Shown in pieces: positions 7,757 to 16,536 of a stretch of DNA of 64,000 nt. The notes beneath the pieces were generated by a model. That model was not told where the DNA came from, did no database searches, and was given only the letters and a program-made list of their open reading frames with translations. This DNA is from Salinilacustrithrix flava (lineage in GTDB: Bacteria; Actinomycetota; Acidimicrobiia; Acidimicrobiales; Salinilacustritrichaceae). The position numbers were made by a program, and so were the translations under genes. Position 1 is the first letter of the stretch; each line of letters starts with the position of its first letter. Where the stretch lies: the NCBI GenBank assembly GCA_024128875.1, contig JAMYFF010000007.1, positions 144,501 to 208,500 of the forward strand, given 5' to 3'.

Positions 7757-8233
7757 ATGACCGACACCAGCACCAGCACCAGCATGCAGAACCAGAGCAA
7801 GGACCGTCCCTCGACCGGCGGCGGCGCCAGCGGCTCCCTCGCCCGCCTCGAGACCGACAAGGGCGTGACCTCGATCTCCGAGGACGTCGTCGGCAAGATC
7901 GCCGCCATCGCCGCACGCGAGGTCGAAGGCGTCGAGTCCCTGGGCGGCGCCATCTCCGGTGCGCTCAGCAGCGTCGTCGGCCGCATCCGGGGTGACGAGC
8001 ACAAGACCGCCGGCGTCGGCGTCGAGGTCGGCACCAAGCAGGCAGCCGTCGACCTGTCGATGACCATCCGCTACCCGGCGTCGATCATGGACGTGACCGG
8101 TGCCGTGCGCCAGAACGTCATCGACCGCATCGAGACCATGACGGGGCTCGAGGTCGTCGAGGTGAACATCGCCGTGAACGACCTCGCCTTCCCGGGCGGC
8201 GACCAGGACCAGAACACCGGTCGGGTCGAGTAG
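7757..8233 (+). CDS. Asp23/Gls24 family envelope stress response protein
   Basis: 158 residues. A Thr/Ser-rich, probably disordered head (residues 1-30) precedes an Asp23 domain (about 33-145) with the family pattern TSISEDVVGKIAAIAAREV, the region around GVGVEVGTKQAAVDLSMTI, and VRQNVIDRIETMTGLEVVEV. In Staphylococcus, Asp23 is held beneath the membrane by AmaP and responds to cell-envelope stress. A strong AAGGAG Shine-Dalgarno at 7745-7750 suits an abundant protein. An amaP homologue lies four genes downstream, so the partner is present. Confidence 0.9.
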   Translation: MTDTSTSTSMQNQSKDRPSTGGGASGSLARLETDKGVTSISEDVVGKIAAIAAREVEGVESLGGAISGALSSVVGRIRGDEHKTAGVGVEVGTKQAAVDLSMTIRYPASIMDVTGAVRQNVIDRIETMTGLEVVEVNIAVNDLAFPGGDQDQNTGRVE

Positions 8234-8236
8234 CCG

Positions 8237-8596
8237 ATGCCCGCCGACGCCGATCCGCGGCCGCCGTCGCCTGTGGACGTCGCCCGGGTCGTCGCGGACG
8301 CGGCGAGATCGCACGACGACGTCGTGGACCTCGACGCCGGGCTCGCCGGCGAGTTCGCGACCTACGGGCTCGGCGACCGCGTCCCCGGCGTCCGGGTGGA
8401 GGTCGATCGCGACGGACGCACCCAGGTGCACCTGCGCCTGGTCGTGCGCTTCGGTCGGCCCCTCCCCGACATCGGTGACGAGGTCCGGTCCCGGGTCGCC
8501 GCCGGGCTCGACAGCGCTGCCGAACCCGACGTCCACGTCCACGTCGCCGACATCGTCGACGATCACGCCGAGCTCGACCACCCAGGAGCCCCATGA
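8237..8596 (+). CDS. second, divergent Asp23-like protein
   Basis: 119 residues. The segment VPGVRVEVDRDGRTQVHLRL and RSRVAAGLDSAAEPDVHVHV keep the strand-helix-strand pattern of the C-terminal part of an Asp23 domain, but the sequence is divergent and acidic. It begins 3 nt after asp23 and ends in an ATGA overlap with the next gene, so it belongs to the same operon. Membership in the Asp23 family is inferred from pattern and position and needs a profile search to confirm. Confidence 0.65.
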   Translation: MPADADPRPPSPVDVARVVADAARSHDDVVDLDAGLAGEFATYGLGDRVPGVRVEVDRDGRTQVHLRLVVRFGRPLPDIGDEVRSRVAAGLDSAAEPDVHVHVADIVDDHAELDHPGAP

Positions 8597-9141
8597 CCCT
8601 GCTGCGCCGCTTCCTCGCCCTCGTGGTCGCCCTCGCGCTGGCGGCCACGGCCGGCATCGTCATCGCCGAAGCGGTCGGCATCCGCATCGGCGAGAGCCCC
8701 GTGCTGCTGCCGATCGACGAGTGGGAGCAGCGCCTCACCACGGGTGACTGGCGCACATGGAGCGCGGATGCCTGGACCATCGCCTCCGCGATCGTCCTCG
8801 GCGTGGGCCTGCTCCTCGTCGCGCTGCAGCTCATCCCCCACCGCACGACCACGCTCGACCGCAAGCGGGCCGACGGCGAGCGCGAGGTGCGGTTCGGGCG
8901 CAGCGGGCTGAACGAGCGGCTGCGCGACCTCGTGGTCGACGAGGACGGTGTGCTCGGCGGCAAGGCCAAGGTCGCGAAGCGCAAGACCAAGGTGACGGCG
9001 CGCATCCCCGACGGTGCGGATCCGAAGCCTGCCGAGCAGTCGGTGCGAGCAGCGGTCCGCGAGGAGATCGACCGACTGCGGCTGGCCAAGAAGCAACGGG
9101 TGCGGGTCGACGCGGTCCACACCGATGATCGGGTGATCTGA
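8593..9141 (+). CDS. DUF6286-like membrane protein of the Asp23 cluster
   Basis: 182 residues. A transmembrane helix near residues 5-25 (FLALVVALALAATAGIVIA) and a second at about 60-78 (TIASAIVLGVGLLLVALQL) flank an extracytoplasmic loop. A cytoplasmic C-terminal domain is rich in Lys and Arg. The topology, two helices near the N-terminus then a soluble alpha/beta domain, resembles AmaP, and actinobacterial Asp23 clusters commonly carry such a DUF6286 protein. It overlaps its upstream neighbour by ATGA and is followed after one base by amaP. Confidence 0.65.
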   Translation: MTLLRRFLALVVALALAATAGIVIAEAVGIRIGESPVLLPIDEWEQRLTTGDWRTWSADAWTIASAIVLGVGLLLVALQLIPHRTTTLDRKRADGEREVRFGRSGLNERLRDLVVDEDGVLGGKAKVAKRKTKVTARIPDGADPKPAEQSVRAAVREEIDRLRLAKKQRVRVDAVHTDDRVI

Positions 9142-9142
9142 C

Positions 9143-9715
9143 GTGATCGACGGCTTCAACCGCTTCTTGCTCCTCCTCCTGGGCCTGGTCCTCGCCGGGG
9201 CCGGGGCGCTCGGCCTCGCCGCGGGCGAGGGTGCCTTCGACGACCTGGACTCCCCTGCCACCCTCTACGACGACGCGCGCGCCGAGGTGGTCGCCGATCC
9301 GGACCTCTGGTACGCCGTCGTGCTCGGCGTGAGCGGGCTCGTCCTGGCGTTCGCGCTGCTGTGGCTGTTCAAGCAGTTCGCCAGCCGCCCCGGTGGCCCC
9401 CACCTGTCGACCGTCACCGTCGCCGCCGACCGCCGGGGGCGCACGACCCTCGAGCCCGTGGCCGTGGCCCAGGCCATGGAGAACGACCTGGAGACGGTCG
9501 ACGGGGTCCGCTCGGCCCGGGTGCGCATCCGGTCCATGGGCCAGGAGCCTGCGATGCGGGTGCGGCTCACCGTCGACCGCGCCGCCGACCCCGACCGCGT
9601 GCTCGGCGACGCCGAGCACGCACTCCAGCGGGGAGCGCAGAGCCTCAGCGCGTCCGACGTGGCCGCCCGCATCCGCATCGACTTCGCCGGTCGGGACGAA
9701 TCCCGCGTCGTCTGA
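9143..9715 (+). CDS. amaP: alkaline shock response membrane anchor protein AmaP
   Basis: 190 residues. Helix 1 covers residues ~6-25 (RFLLLLLGLVLAGAGALGL) and helix 2 ~57-75 (YAVVLGVSGLVLAFALLWLF), with a cytoplasmic C-terminal domain (TVTVAADRRGRTTLEPVAVA and VRSARVRIRSMGQEP). AmaP anchors the Asp23 protein to the membrane. The start is GTG at 9143, one base after the preceding stop. It closes the six-gene cluster and is followed by a strong hairpin. Name based on topology and cluster context. Confidence 0.75.
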   Translation: MIDGFNRFLLLLLGLVLAGAGALGLAAGEGAFDDLDSPATLYDDARAEVVADPDLWYAVVLGVSGLVLAFALLWLFKQFASRPGGPHLSTVTVAADRRGRTTLEPVAVAQAMENDLETVDGVRSARVRIRSMGQEPAMRVRLTVDRAADPDRVLGDAEHALQRGAQSLSASDVAARIRIDFAGRDESRVV

Positions 9716-9723
9716 GGAGCGGT

Positions 9724-9739
9724 GCCCGGCGAACCGGGC
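9724..9739. terminator. bidirectional terminator-like hairpin
   Basis: GCCCGG-CGAA-CCGGGC: a perfect 6-bp GC stem closed by a CGAA tetraloop, lying between the stops of the convergent amaP and rel genes. There is no U-tract on either side. Confidence 0.6.
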
Positions 9740-9742
9740 TGC

Positions 9743-11992
9743 TCAGCCGCCCTTGCCCGGCACGACCCGGTAGGCGTCGTAGACGGAGTCGATGGCCCGG
9801 ATGCTGGAGATGGCCGAGTCGAGGTGGGCGGGGTCGCCGAGCTCGAACTCGAAGCGCATGGTCGACACGCGGTCGCTGCCGGTGGTGGTCGACGACGCCA
9901 GGATGTTCACGTGGTGGTCCGACAGGGCCGAGGTGACGTCGAACAGCAGGCGGGAGCGGTCGAGGGCCTTGACCTCGATGGAGGCGACGTACACACCTGC
10001 GGAGTCGCCGTCCCACTCGACGTCGATGAGCCTGTCCCGTTGCCCGGTGCCGAGGGACACCGCGTTGGCGCAGTCGGCGCGGTGGACCGACACGCCGCGC
10101 CCGCGGGTGATGAAGCCGACGATCTCGTCACCGGGCACCGGCGTGCAGCACCGCGACAGCCGGACCATGACGTCGTCGAGGCCCTCGACGTGCACGCCGG
10201 TCTTGGACTTCCGGGCCCGGGAGCGGCTCCGACGGTCGTGGACCAGGTTGGTGGCCAGCTGCTCCGGCTCGACGGCGTCGGTGTCCTGGAGCGCCTTGAC
10301 GACCCGGCCGGCCACGGACTTGGCCGAGAGGTGGTGCTCGCCGATGGCGGCGTACAGCGAGTCCAGGTCGGCGTAGTTGGCCTGGTTGGCGATGTCCTGG
10401 AGCGCAGCGGTGACCGGCTCGGTCTTGATCGGCACGTTCTCCCGCCGCAGCGCCTTGACCAGGTCCTCCCGACCGGTCTCGATCGCGTCCTCGCGCCGCT
10501 CGCGTGAGAACCACTGGCGGATCTTGTTGCGGGCCCGGGGGCTGACCACCACCTGCAGCCAGTCGCGCGACGGCCCGGCGCCCTCGACCTTGGAGGTGAC
10601 GACCTCGACCGTGTCGCCCGAGCTCAGCTCGCTGTGGAGCGGGACGAGGCGGCCGTTCACCTTGGCGCCGATGCAGGTGTGCCCGACCTCGGTGTGGACC
10701 GTGTAGGCGAAGTCGATCGGCGTGGCGCCCTTCGGCAGCGTGATGACCCGACCCTTCGGGGTGAAGGCGAAGACCTCGTCCTGTTCGAGGTCCACCTTCA
10801 GGTTCTTCATGAACTCGTCGGGATCGGTGGACTCCTCCTGCCAGTCCACGATGCGCGACAGCCAGGCCAGGTCGTCGTCGTGGCTGCGCTCCTGGGGCCC
10901 GGTGCTCGACTTGTACTGCCAGTGGGCGGCCACGCCCCGCTCGGCGCGGGCGTGCATCTCCCGGGTGCGGATCTGCACCTCCAGCGGCTTGCCCTGCGGT
11001 CCGACCACCGTCGTGTGCAACGACTGGTACAGGTTGAACTTGGGCATCGCGATGTAGTCCTTGAACCGCCCCGGCACCGGCTTCCACGTGGCGTGGATGG
11101 AGCCGAGGGCGGCGTAGCAGTCCTTCACCGAGTCCACCACGACCCGGATGGCGACCAGGTCGAAGATGTCGTCGAAGTCCCGCCCCTTGACGACCATCTT
11201 CTCGTAGATGCTCCACATGTGCTTCGGCCGACCGGTGACCTCGGCCGTGAGCCGCAGCTCCTCGAGGCGCTCCTCGACCTGGTGGATCACCTGGTGCAGG
11301 TACAGGTCGCGCTCGGGCGTGCGGGTCGAGACCATGTGGTCGATCTCGGCGAAGCGCTTCGGGTGCAGGGCGGCGAAGCTGAGGTCCTCGAGCTGCTGGC
11401 GCACCTCCTGCATGCCGAGCCGGTGGGCCAGGGGGGCGTAGATGTCGAGGGTCTCGCGGGCGGTGCGCTCCTGCTTGAAGTGCGCCATGCCGGCGATGGT
11501 CCGCATGTTGTGGAGGCGGTCGGCGAGCTTGATGATCAGGACCCGCAGGTCCTTGGACATGGCCACGATCATCTTGCGCACCGTGGCGGCCTGCTGCTGC
11601 TCCTTGGTGTCGAAGTGGATCCGGTCGAGCTTGGTGACGCCGTCGACGATGGCAGCCACCTCGGCGCCGAACTCCTCCTCGACGTCGGCCAGCGACATGG
11701 CGGTGTCCTCGACCGCGTCGTGGAGCAGCGCCGCCGCGATGGTGACGTCGTCGAGGCCGAGGTCGGCCACGATCTTGGCCACCGCGATCGGGTGGTGGAT
11801 GTAGGCCTCGCCGGTCTGGCGCAGCTGGCCGTGGTGGGCCGCCGACGACGACAGGTACGCCCGGGTGATGAGGTCGGTGCGGGCGGTGCGGCCGTGCCGT
11901 GCCCGGAACGCCGTCAGGAGCGGCGCGACCTCTTCCGCCGGGGGCGGACTGCTCCGGCGCCAGGGCAGGACCCGATCGACCGTGGACGGCAC
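9743..11992 (-). CDS. rel: bifunctional (p)ppGpp synthetase/hydrolase
   Basis: RelA/SpoT homologue of 749 residues, making and degrading the stringent-response alarmone. In order: HD hydrolase domain (HPIAVAKIVADLGL, then LLHDAVEDT), synthetase domain (GRFKDYIAMPKFNLYQSLHT), TGS domain (FAFTPKGRVITLPKGATPID), the CC/ZFD region (RLSRCCTPVPGDEIVGFITR) and a C-terminal ACT domain. The synthetase motif RFKD is the RXKD form typical of bifunctional Rel rather than the EXDD of monofunctional RelA, and the HD residues are intact. GTG at 11992 lies 6 nt after TATCCT. It follows the sec operon gene by 16 nt but appears to have its own promoter. Confidence 0.97.
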   Translation of the reverse strand: MPSTVDRVLPWRRSSPPPAEEVAPLLTAFRARHGRTARTDLITRAYLSSSAAHHGQLRQTGEAYIHHPIAVAKIVADLGLDDVTIAAALLHDAVEDTAMSLADVEEEFGAEVAAIVDGVTKLDRIHFDTKEQQQAATVRKMIVAMSKDLRVLIIKLADRLHNMRTIAGMAHFKQERTARETLDIYAPLAHRLGMQEVRQQLEDLSFAALHPKRFAEIDHMVSTRTPERDLYLHQVIHQVEERLEELRLTAEVTGRPKHMWSIYEKMVVKGRDFDDIFDLVAIRVVVDSVKDCYAALGSIHATWKPVPGRFKDYIAMPKFNLYQSLHTTVVGPQGKPLEVQIRTREMHARAERGVAAHWQYKSSTGPQERSHDDDLAWLSRIVDWQEESTDPDEFMKNLKVDLEQDEVFAFTPKGRVITLPKGATPIDFAYTVHTEVGHTCIGAKVNGRLVPLHSELSSGDTVEVVTSKVEGAGPSRDWLQVVVSPRARNKIRQWFSRERREDAIETGREDLVKALRRENVPIKTEPVTAALQDIANQANYADLDSLYAAIGEHHLSAKSVAGRVVKALQDTDAVEPEQLATNLVHDRRSRSRARKSKTGVHVEGLDDVMVRLSRCCTPVPGDEIVGFITRGRGVSVHRADCANAVSLGTGQRDRLIDVEWDGDSAGVYVASIEVKALDRSRLLFDVTSALSDHHVNILASSTTTGSDRVSTMRFEFELGDPAHLDSAISSIRAIDSVYDAYRVVPGKGG

Positions 11993-11998
11993 CCGCTC

Positions 11999-12004
11999 AG
12001 GATA
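11999..12004 (-). promoter_or_regulatory. -10 element for leaderless rel
   Basis: TATCCT on the minus strand, 6 nt before the rel GTG, in the short gap after the RDD gene. Confidence 0.55.
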
Positions 12005-12008
12005 CGGG

Positions 12009-12548
12009 TCAGCGAGCCCGAACCACGGCGGACCCGCCGGCGAAGTTGTCGTGCGTGCCGCGCTTGAACGGGTCGTTGGCGATGGTCACGCCGATCGCCA
12101 CCGCAGCGACGAAGGACAGCACACCGCCGACGATGGGCACGAGGCCGAGGAGCAGCCAGGCGTTGCGACGCATGGCGACCTCGTTGCTCGGGACCCGCCC
12201 GTCGGGGCCGATGACCTTGTAGCCGAGGGCCATCTTGCCCACGGTCTGGCCGCGGGATGCCTCGAGGAAGACGGCGTAGGCGAAGCCGAGGAGCGTGCTG
12301 ACCAGCAGGTAGGCGAAGTCCTCGCCCGTGCCCACGCCCCCGAAGCTGGTGGCGGTGCCGTCGGTGAGCACCGCGGCGATGATGGCGTTGGGGATGAACA
12401 GCACGAGGCCGTCGATGATCCGGGCGCCGAAGCGGGGCCAGGGCCCCACCGGGGTGAGCTGACCACCCGACGACGGCCCCGGGAACGATCCCGGAGGCGG
12501 CTCGGAGGGCGGAGGTGGCGGGGGTGGCGGCGGCGGGAGGTCGGACAT
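12009..12548 (-). CDS. RDD family membrane protein with polyproline head
   Basis: 179 residues. A run of ten prolines sits at residues 5-14 in a disordered head, followed by an RDD domain: PRFGARIIDGLVLFIPNAI (Arg and Asp of the motif), a second helix around FAYLLVSTLLGFAYAVFLEA, the TVGKMALGYKVIGPDGR segment and a third helix. RDD proteins are poorly characterised; some act as ion exchangers. The start overlaps the secF stop by one base (TGATG), so it is the last gene of the yajC-secDF operon. A role in protein export is suggested only by position. Confidence 0.85.
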   Translation of the reverse strand: MSDLPPPPPPPPPPSEPPPGSFPGPSSGGQLTPVGPWPRFGARIIDGLVLFIPNAIIAAVLTDGTATSFGGVGTGEDFAYLLVSTLLGFAYAVFLEASRGQTVGKMALGYKVIGPDGRVPSNEVAMRRNAWLLLGLVPIVGGVLSFVAAVAIGVTIANDPFKRGTHDNFAGGSAVVRAR

Positions 12549-13633
12549 CAGCGGCGCTTGCCCTTCTTTCGGGGGCGGGGTGGGATGGTCCGGCCCGACA
12601 GCTGGGGCGCAGCCGCGGTCCGGCCCGGGTCGGGGGCCGTGGCCGTGGCGCCGGCCCCGGCGGTGACCGGCTCGGCCTTGCGCCGGCCGCCCTGGGCGTC
12701 CAGGCGCTGGCGCAGGTTCTGCTGGTAGGGCTCGCGCTCCTTGAGCCAGGCCACGATCGGCGTGGCCACGAAGACCGAGGAGTAGGCACCGATGGCGAGG
12801 CCGACGGCGAGGGCGAAGGCGAACTCCTGCAACGTCACGGCGCCGAGCAGGAACGAACCCACGAGCAGCATCGACAGCACCGGCAGCAGCGACGTGATCG
12901 TCGTGTTGAGCGAGCGCATCAGCACCTGGTTGAGCGACAGGCTCATCAGGTCCGTGTAGCTCATCTTCTGCGCGAGCGCCGGCCGCTCGGCGTTCGCCTG
13001 GGCCTTGTCGAACACGACGATGGTGTCGTAGAGCGAGTAGCCCATGATCGTGAGGAAGGCGATCACCGTCGCTGGCGTGACCTCGAGCTGGAACAGCGCG
13101 TAGAAGCCGACGGTGACGAGGATGTCGTGGACGAGGGCGGCGAGCGCGCCGACGGCCATCTTCCACTCCAGCCGGATCGCCATGTAGGCGGCGATGATCA
13201 CGAGGAAGACCACGAGGGCCCGCTGGGCCTTGGAGAGGATCTCGTCCCCCCAGGTCGGCCCGACCGTGGAGATGGCCACCTCGGTCCGATCGACGCCGGC
13301 CAGCTCGGCCAGGGCCGTGGTCACCTCGGACAGGGCGTCCTCGCCGCCCGGTTCGGCCTGCACCCGCAGGTTGTCGGTGCCGACGAACTGGATCTTGGCG
13401 TTGCCGAAGCCGAGGGGCGTCAGCACGTCGCGCGCCTCGGACACGGATGCGTCCGGCGCGTCGACCTCCCACGCGGTGCCGCCCTCGAAGTCGATGCCGA
13501 GGTTCAGGCCGCGGAAGACCAGGGCGCCGCCGCTGAGCAGCAGCAGCACGACGGAGACGATCGCACCGATCCGCCACAGCCGCCGGAAGTCGATGTCGTT
13601 GTCGAAGCTGGCGAGCTTGGCGCGGACGCTCAT
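12548..13633 (-). CDS. secF: protein translocase subunit SecF
   Basis: 361 residues. RND-type six-helix membrane protein that, with SecD, uses the proton-motive force to complete SecYEG-driven export. Helix 1 is followed by LGIDFEGGTAWEV at the start of the periplasmic domain (D1-like motif), then the conserved transmembrane core (VIAFLTIMGYSLYDTIVVFD and SLNQVLMRSLNTTITSLLPV). A 60-residue Pro/Arg-rich cytoplasmic tail ends in PRPRKKGKRR. ATG overlaps the secD stop by four bases. Confidence 0.96.
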   Translation of the reverse strand: MSVRAKLASFDNDIDFRRLWRIGAIVSVVLLLLSGGALVFRGLNLGIDFEGGTAWEVDAPDASVSEARDVLTPLGFGNAKIQFVGTDNLRVQAEPGGEDALSEVTTALAELAGVDRTEVAISTVGPTWGDEILSKAQRALVVFLVIIAAYMAIRLEWKMAVGALAALVHDILVTVGFYALFQLEVTPATVIAFLTIMGYSLYDTIVVFDKAQANAERPALAQKMSYTDLMSLSLNQVLMRSLNTTITSLLPVLSMLLVGSFLLGAVTLQEFAFALAVGLAIGAYSSVFVATPIVAWLKEREPYQQNLRQRLDAQGGRRKAEPVTAGAGATATAPDPGRTAAAPQLSGRTIPPRPRKKGKRR

Positions 13634-15084
13634 GCCGGCGCTCCTTCGTCGATGGCGAGACCCCGGTCGACCTTGGGCGTGGGCATCCCGAAGAGGCGGG
13701 GACGGTGCTGCAGCCGCTTGGACTTCACCAGCAGCACGGTGAGGGGCCGCATGAAGAAGTACGAGGCGATCAGGTCGAGCAGCGTCGAGAGCCCGAGGAA
13801 GAGGGCGAAGCCGCGCACGGGGCCGACGGTGAGCCAGTACAGGATCGCGGCGCCGATGAGGGAGGCGACGTCGGCCTTCACGATGGTGGAGAAGGCGGTG
13901 GCGAAGGAGCCGTCGACGGCAGCTCGCAGCGACCGGCCGCCCGCGACCTCCTCCTTGAGGTGCTCGTAGAACACCACGTTGGAGTCCACCGCCACGCCGA
14001 TCGACAAGATGATGCCGGTGACCCCGGCGAGGGTCAGGGCCAGGCCCTGGTTGGTGCCGAGCCAGGCGATCATCGTCCACAGCAGCGCCGCCGAGACCGA
14101 CAGCGACAGCATGGCGACCAGGCCGAGCAGGCGGTAGTAGACGAGCATGTAGATGGTGACGATGGCGAGGCCGATGATGCCGGCGGTGACACCGGCGTCG
14201 AGGGCGTCCTGGCCGATGGAGGCCGAGATGGACTGGGTCTGCTGGGCCTCGAGCTCCACCGGCAGCGAGCCGTAGCGCAGCACCAGGGCCAGGTCCTTGG
14301 CCTCGCCCTCGGTGAAGTCGCCGCTGATCGAGATCTCGTCCGCGTTGAACGCCGGTGCGTTGATGGACGGAGCGGACACGACCCGGCCGTCGAGGACGAT
14401 GGCGAGCTGGCGGGTCGGGCAGGACGGGGCGCCGTTGAAGCACTCGGCGGCGATGGCGTTGAACTCGTCGATGCTGTCGCCGCGGACCTCCACGGCGACC
14501 GCCCACTGGCCCACGCCCTGCAGCTGGGCGCTGGCCCCGCTGAGGATCTCGCCGGTGGCCTCGGCCGGACCGAGGCGGTACCGGCCGATCTCCGTGTCGT
14601 CGTCGTCGTACTGGGCCAGGGTGACCGGTTCCTCGACGACGTCGTCCTCGGCGGGCGTCAGCTGGAGCTCGTCGAGGCCCTCGGGCGCGTCCTCGCCTTC
14701 CGACTCGGTCGGGGTCTCGATCCCGTCGAGGCCGGCGGGCAGGAGCTGGAGGACCGGACGGAACCGCAGCTCCGCCGTCTGGCCGACCAGCTCGAGGGCC
14801 TGCTCGCGGTCGGCGATGCCGGGGAGCTGGACGACGATGGCGTCGTCCTGGCGGGTGATCTCGGGCTCGGCGACGCCGATGCCGTCCACGCGCTGGCGGA
14901 TGATCGAGATGGCCTGGGAGATCGCATCGTCGTCGACGTCCTCCGTCGGCTCGAGCACGACCGACACGCCGCCCTGGAGGTCGAGCCCCAGCAGGGGCTC
15001 GTTGTCGGCGACGAAGGTCCAGACGAGGCCGCCGAGGGCGAGCACCACGATGAAGATGAGGGAGACGAGGCCGTTGCGGCGCAT
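13630..15084 (-). CDS. secD: protein translocase subunit SecD
   Basis: 484 residues. Helix 1 is followed by LGLDLQGGVSVVLEPTED, the signature at the start of the large periplasmic P1 domain, whose head carries an acidic loop (about residues 120-160). The conserved C-terminal membrane core includes LTLAGVTGIILSIGVAVDSN and the VFYEHLKEE segment. It cooperates with SecF. ATG 15084 follows yajC by 8 nt and secD overlaps secF by ATGA. Confidence 0.97.
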   Translation of the reverse strand: MRRNGLVSLIFIVVLALGGLVWTFVADNEPLLGLDLQGGVSVVLEPTEDVDDDAISQAISIIRQRVDGIGVAEPEITRQDDAIVVQLPGIADREQALELVGQTAELRFRPVLQLLPAGLDGIETPTESEGEDAPEGLDELQLTPAEDDVVEEPVTLAQYDDDDTEIGRYRLGPAEATGEILSGASAQLQGVGQWAVAVEVRGDSIDEFNAIAAECFNGAPSCPTRQLAIVLDGRVVSAPSINAPAFNADEISISGDFTEGEAKDLALVLRYGSLPVELEAQQTQSISASIGQDALDAGVTAGIIGLAIVTIYMLVYYRLLGLVAMLSLSVSAALLWTMIAWLGTNQGLALTLAGVTGIILSIGVAVDSNVVFYEHLKEEVAGGRSLRAAVDGSFATAFSTIVKADVASLIGAAILYWLTVGPVRGFALFLGLSTLLDLIASYFFMRPLTVLLVKSKRLQHRPRLFGMPTPKVDRGLAIDEGAPA

Positions 15085-15092
15085 GGGGGGAG

Positions 15093-15377
15093 CTACTCGG
15101 GGTCTTCGGGGGTGGGGTCGGCCGGCACGACCGCGGACTGGGGCCGGGCGACGGCCATGCGAGCCATGGTGATCTCGACGTCCGGCGCGATGCGGAGGCG
15201 GGCGCGGTCCTCGTCCAGGGAGGTCACGGTGCCGAACAGGCCCGAGGTGGTGACGACCTCGTCACCGACCTGGAGCGACTCCACGTAGGCCTTGTGCGCC
15301 TTGACCCGGCGCTGCTGCGGGAGGATCAGCACGGCCCACATGACGCCGAGGATCGCGATCGGGACGAGCAGCTCCAC
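15093..15377 (-). CDS. yajC: preprotein translocase subunit YajC
   Basis: 94 residues from GTG at 15377. One N-terminal helix (ELLVPIAILGVMWAVLILP) leads into QQRRVKAHKAYVESLQVGDEV and the family's TTSGLFGTVTSL barrel. YajC associates with SecDF. The start is not certain: the open frame continues upstream without ATG or GTG until well inside tgt, and a TAGCAT hexamer at 15413-15418 could place a promoter 35 nt upstream of this GTG. First of the secretion genes after queA-tgt, the order known from many bacteria. Confidence 0.88.
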   Translation of the reverse strand: MELLVPIAILGVMWAVLILPQQRRVKAHKAYVESLQVGDEVVTTSGLFGTVTSLDEDRARLRIAPDVEITMARMAVARPQSAVVPADPTPEDPE

Positions 15378-15432
15378 CAGGTACCACCGGGGATCGGGGA
15401 CGGACCGGACGATGCTAGTTGCGGGGTGCGGG

Positions 15433-16536
15433 CTACTCGTAGACCCCGGAGACCTCGGCCCGGAGGTCGTCGAGGGTCCCGTCCAGCACGGCGGCTCGGG
15501 CACGGTCGGTGAGGCGCAGCGTCCACGCCAGGTTGTGGAGCGTGGTGAGCCGGGGGCCGGTGGGCTCGTGCACGTTGAACAGGTGGCGCAGGTACGCGCG
15601 CGAGTATCGCTGGCAGACCCGGCAGTCGCAGTCCGGGTCGAGCGGCCCGGCGTCGGTGGCGAACCGGTTGTTCTTGAGGTTGAGGCGACCCTCGGAGGTC
15701 AGCAGGGTGCCGTGGCGGCCGAAGCGGGTGGGCAGCACGCAGTCGAACAGGTCGACGCCGAGGGCGATGGACTCCACGATCCCGACCGGGTCCCCGAGCC
15801 CCATGAGGTAGCGGGGCGCGTCGGCCGGCAGCTCGGCGATCGCGGCGGCGAGGGCCGGCAGCATCTCGTCCCGCGACTCCCCCACCGACAGCCCGCCGAT
15901 CGCGTAGCCGTCGAAGCCGATGTCCACGGTCCGCTGGGCGCTCTCGATCCGCATCTCGGCATCGACCCCGCCCTGGACGATGCCGAACTGGTTCCGCGCC
16001 GGCAGGTCGTGGGCGAGGAAGGCGCGGCGGGCCCGGGAGGCCCAGTCGGCGGTGCGGTCGAGGGCCCGCCGGATGACCTCGGGCGGGCTGGGCAGCGGCG
16101 CGCACTCGTCCAGCACCATCTGGATGTCGGCGCCGAGCGCGAGCTGCACGTCCACGGCGCCTTCAGGTGTCAATCGGTACTCGTCGCCGTCGTAGGTGGA
16201 GCGGAACGTGACGCCGTCGTCGTCGACCTTCGGGGACAGGGAGAAGACCTGGTAGCCCCCGCTGTCGGTGAGCACGTGACCGCCCCAGTCGCTGAAGCCG
16301 TGGATGCCGCCGAGCTGCTCGACGACATCGGGGCCGGGGCGGAAGAGCAGGTGGTAGGTGTTGCCGAGGACGATCTGGGCGCCGAGCGCCTCGAGATCTG
16401 CCGTCTCGACGGCCCGCACCACCCCGCGGGTGCCCACCGGCATGAAGCAGGGCGTGGTGACCGTTCCCCGGGCGGTGGTGATGGTGGTGGCCCGCGCCGC
16501 TCCGGCGGTGGCCTCGACCTCGACGGACAGGGTCAT
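15433..16536 (-). CDS. tgt: queuine tRNA-ribosyltransferase (tRNA-guanine transglycosylase)
   Basis: 367 residues. Exchanges guanine-34 for preQ1 in tRNAs with GUN anticodons. The catalytic Asp lies in HVLTDSGGYQVFSLSP, GIVQGGVD is present, the second Asp is in FDCVLPTRFGRHGTLLT, and the zinc site is CDCRVCQRYSRAYLRHLF with a later His. The ATG start overlaps the queA stop (ATGA). Together with queA it shows that the organism makes queuosine-modified tRNA, although the preQ1 pathway genes are not in the window. Confidence 0.97.
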   Translation of the reverse strand: MTLSVEVEATAGAARATTITTARGTVTTPCFMPVGTRGVVRAVETADLEALGAQIVLGNTYHLLFRPGPDVVEQLGGIHGFSDWGGHVLTDSGGYQVFSLSPKVDDDGVTFRSTYDGDEYRLTPEGAVDVQLALGADIQMVLDECAPLPSPPEVIRRALDRTADWASRARRAFLAHDLPARNQFGIVQGGVDAEMRIESAQRTVDIGFDGYAIGGLSVGESRDEMLPALAAAIAELPADAPRYLMGLGDPVGIVESIALGVDLFDCVLPTRFGRHGTLLTSEGRLNLKNNRFATDAGPLDPDCDCRVCQRYSRAYLRHLFNVHEPTGPRLTTLHNLAWTLRLTDRARAAVLDGTLDDLRAEVSGVYE

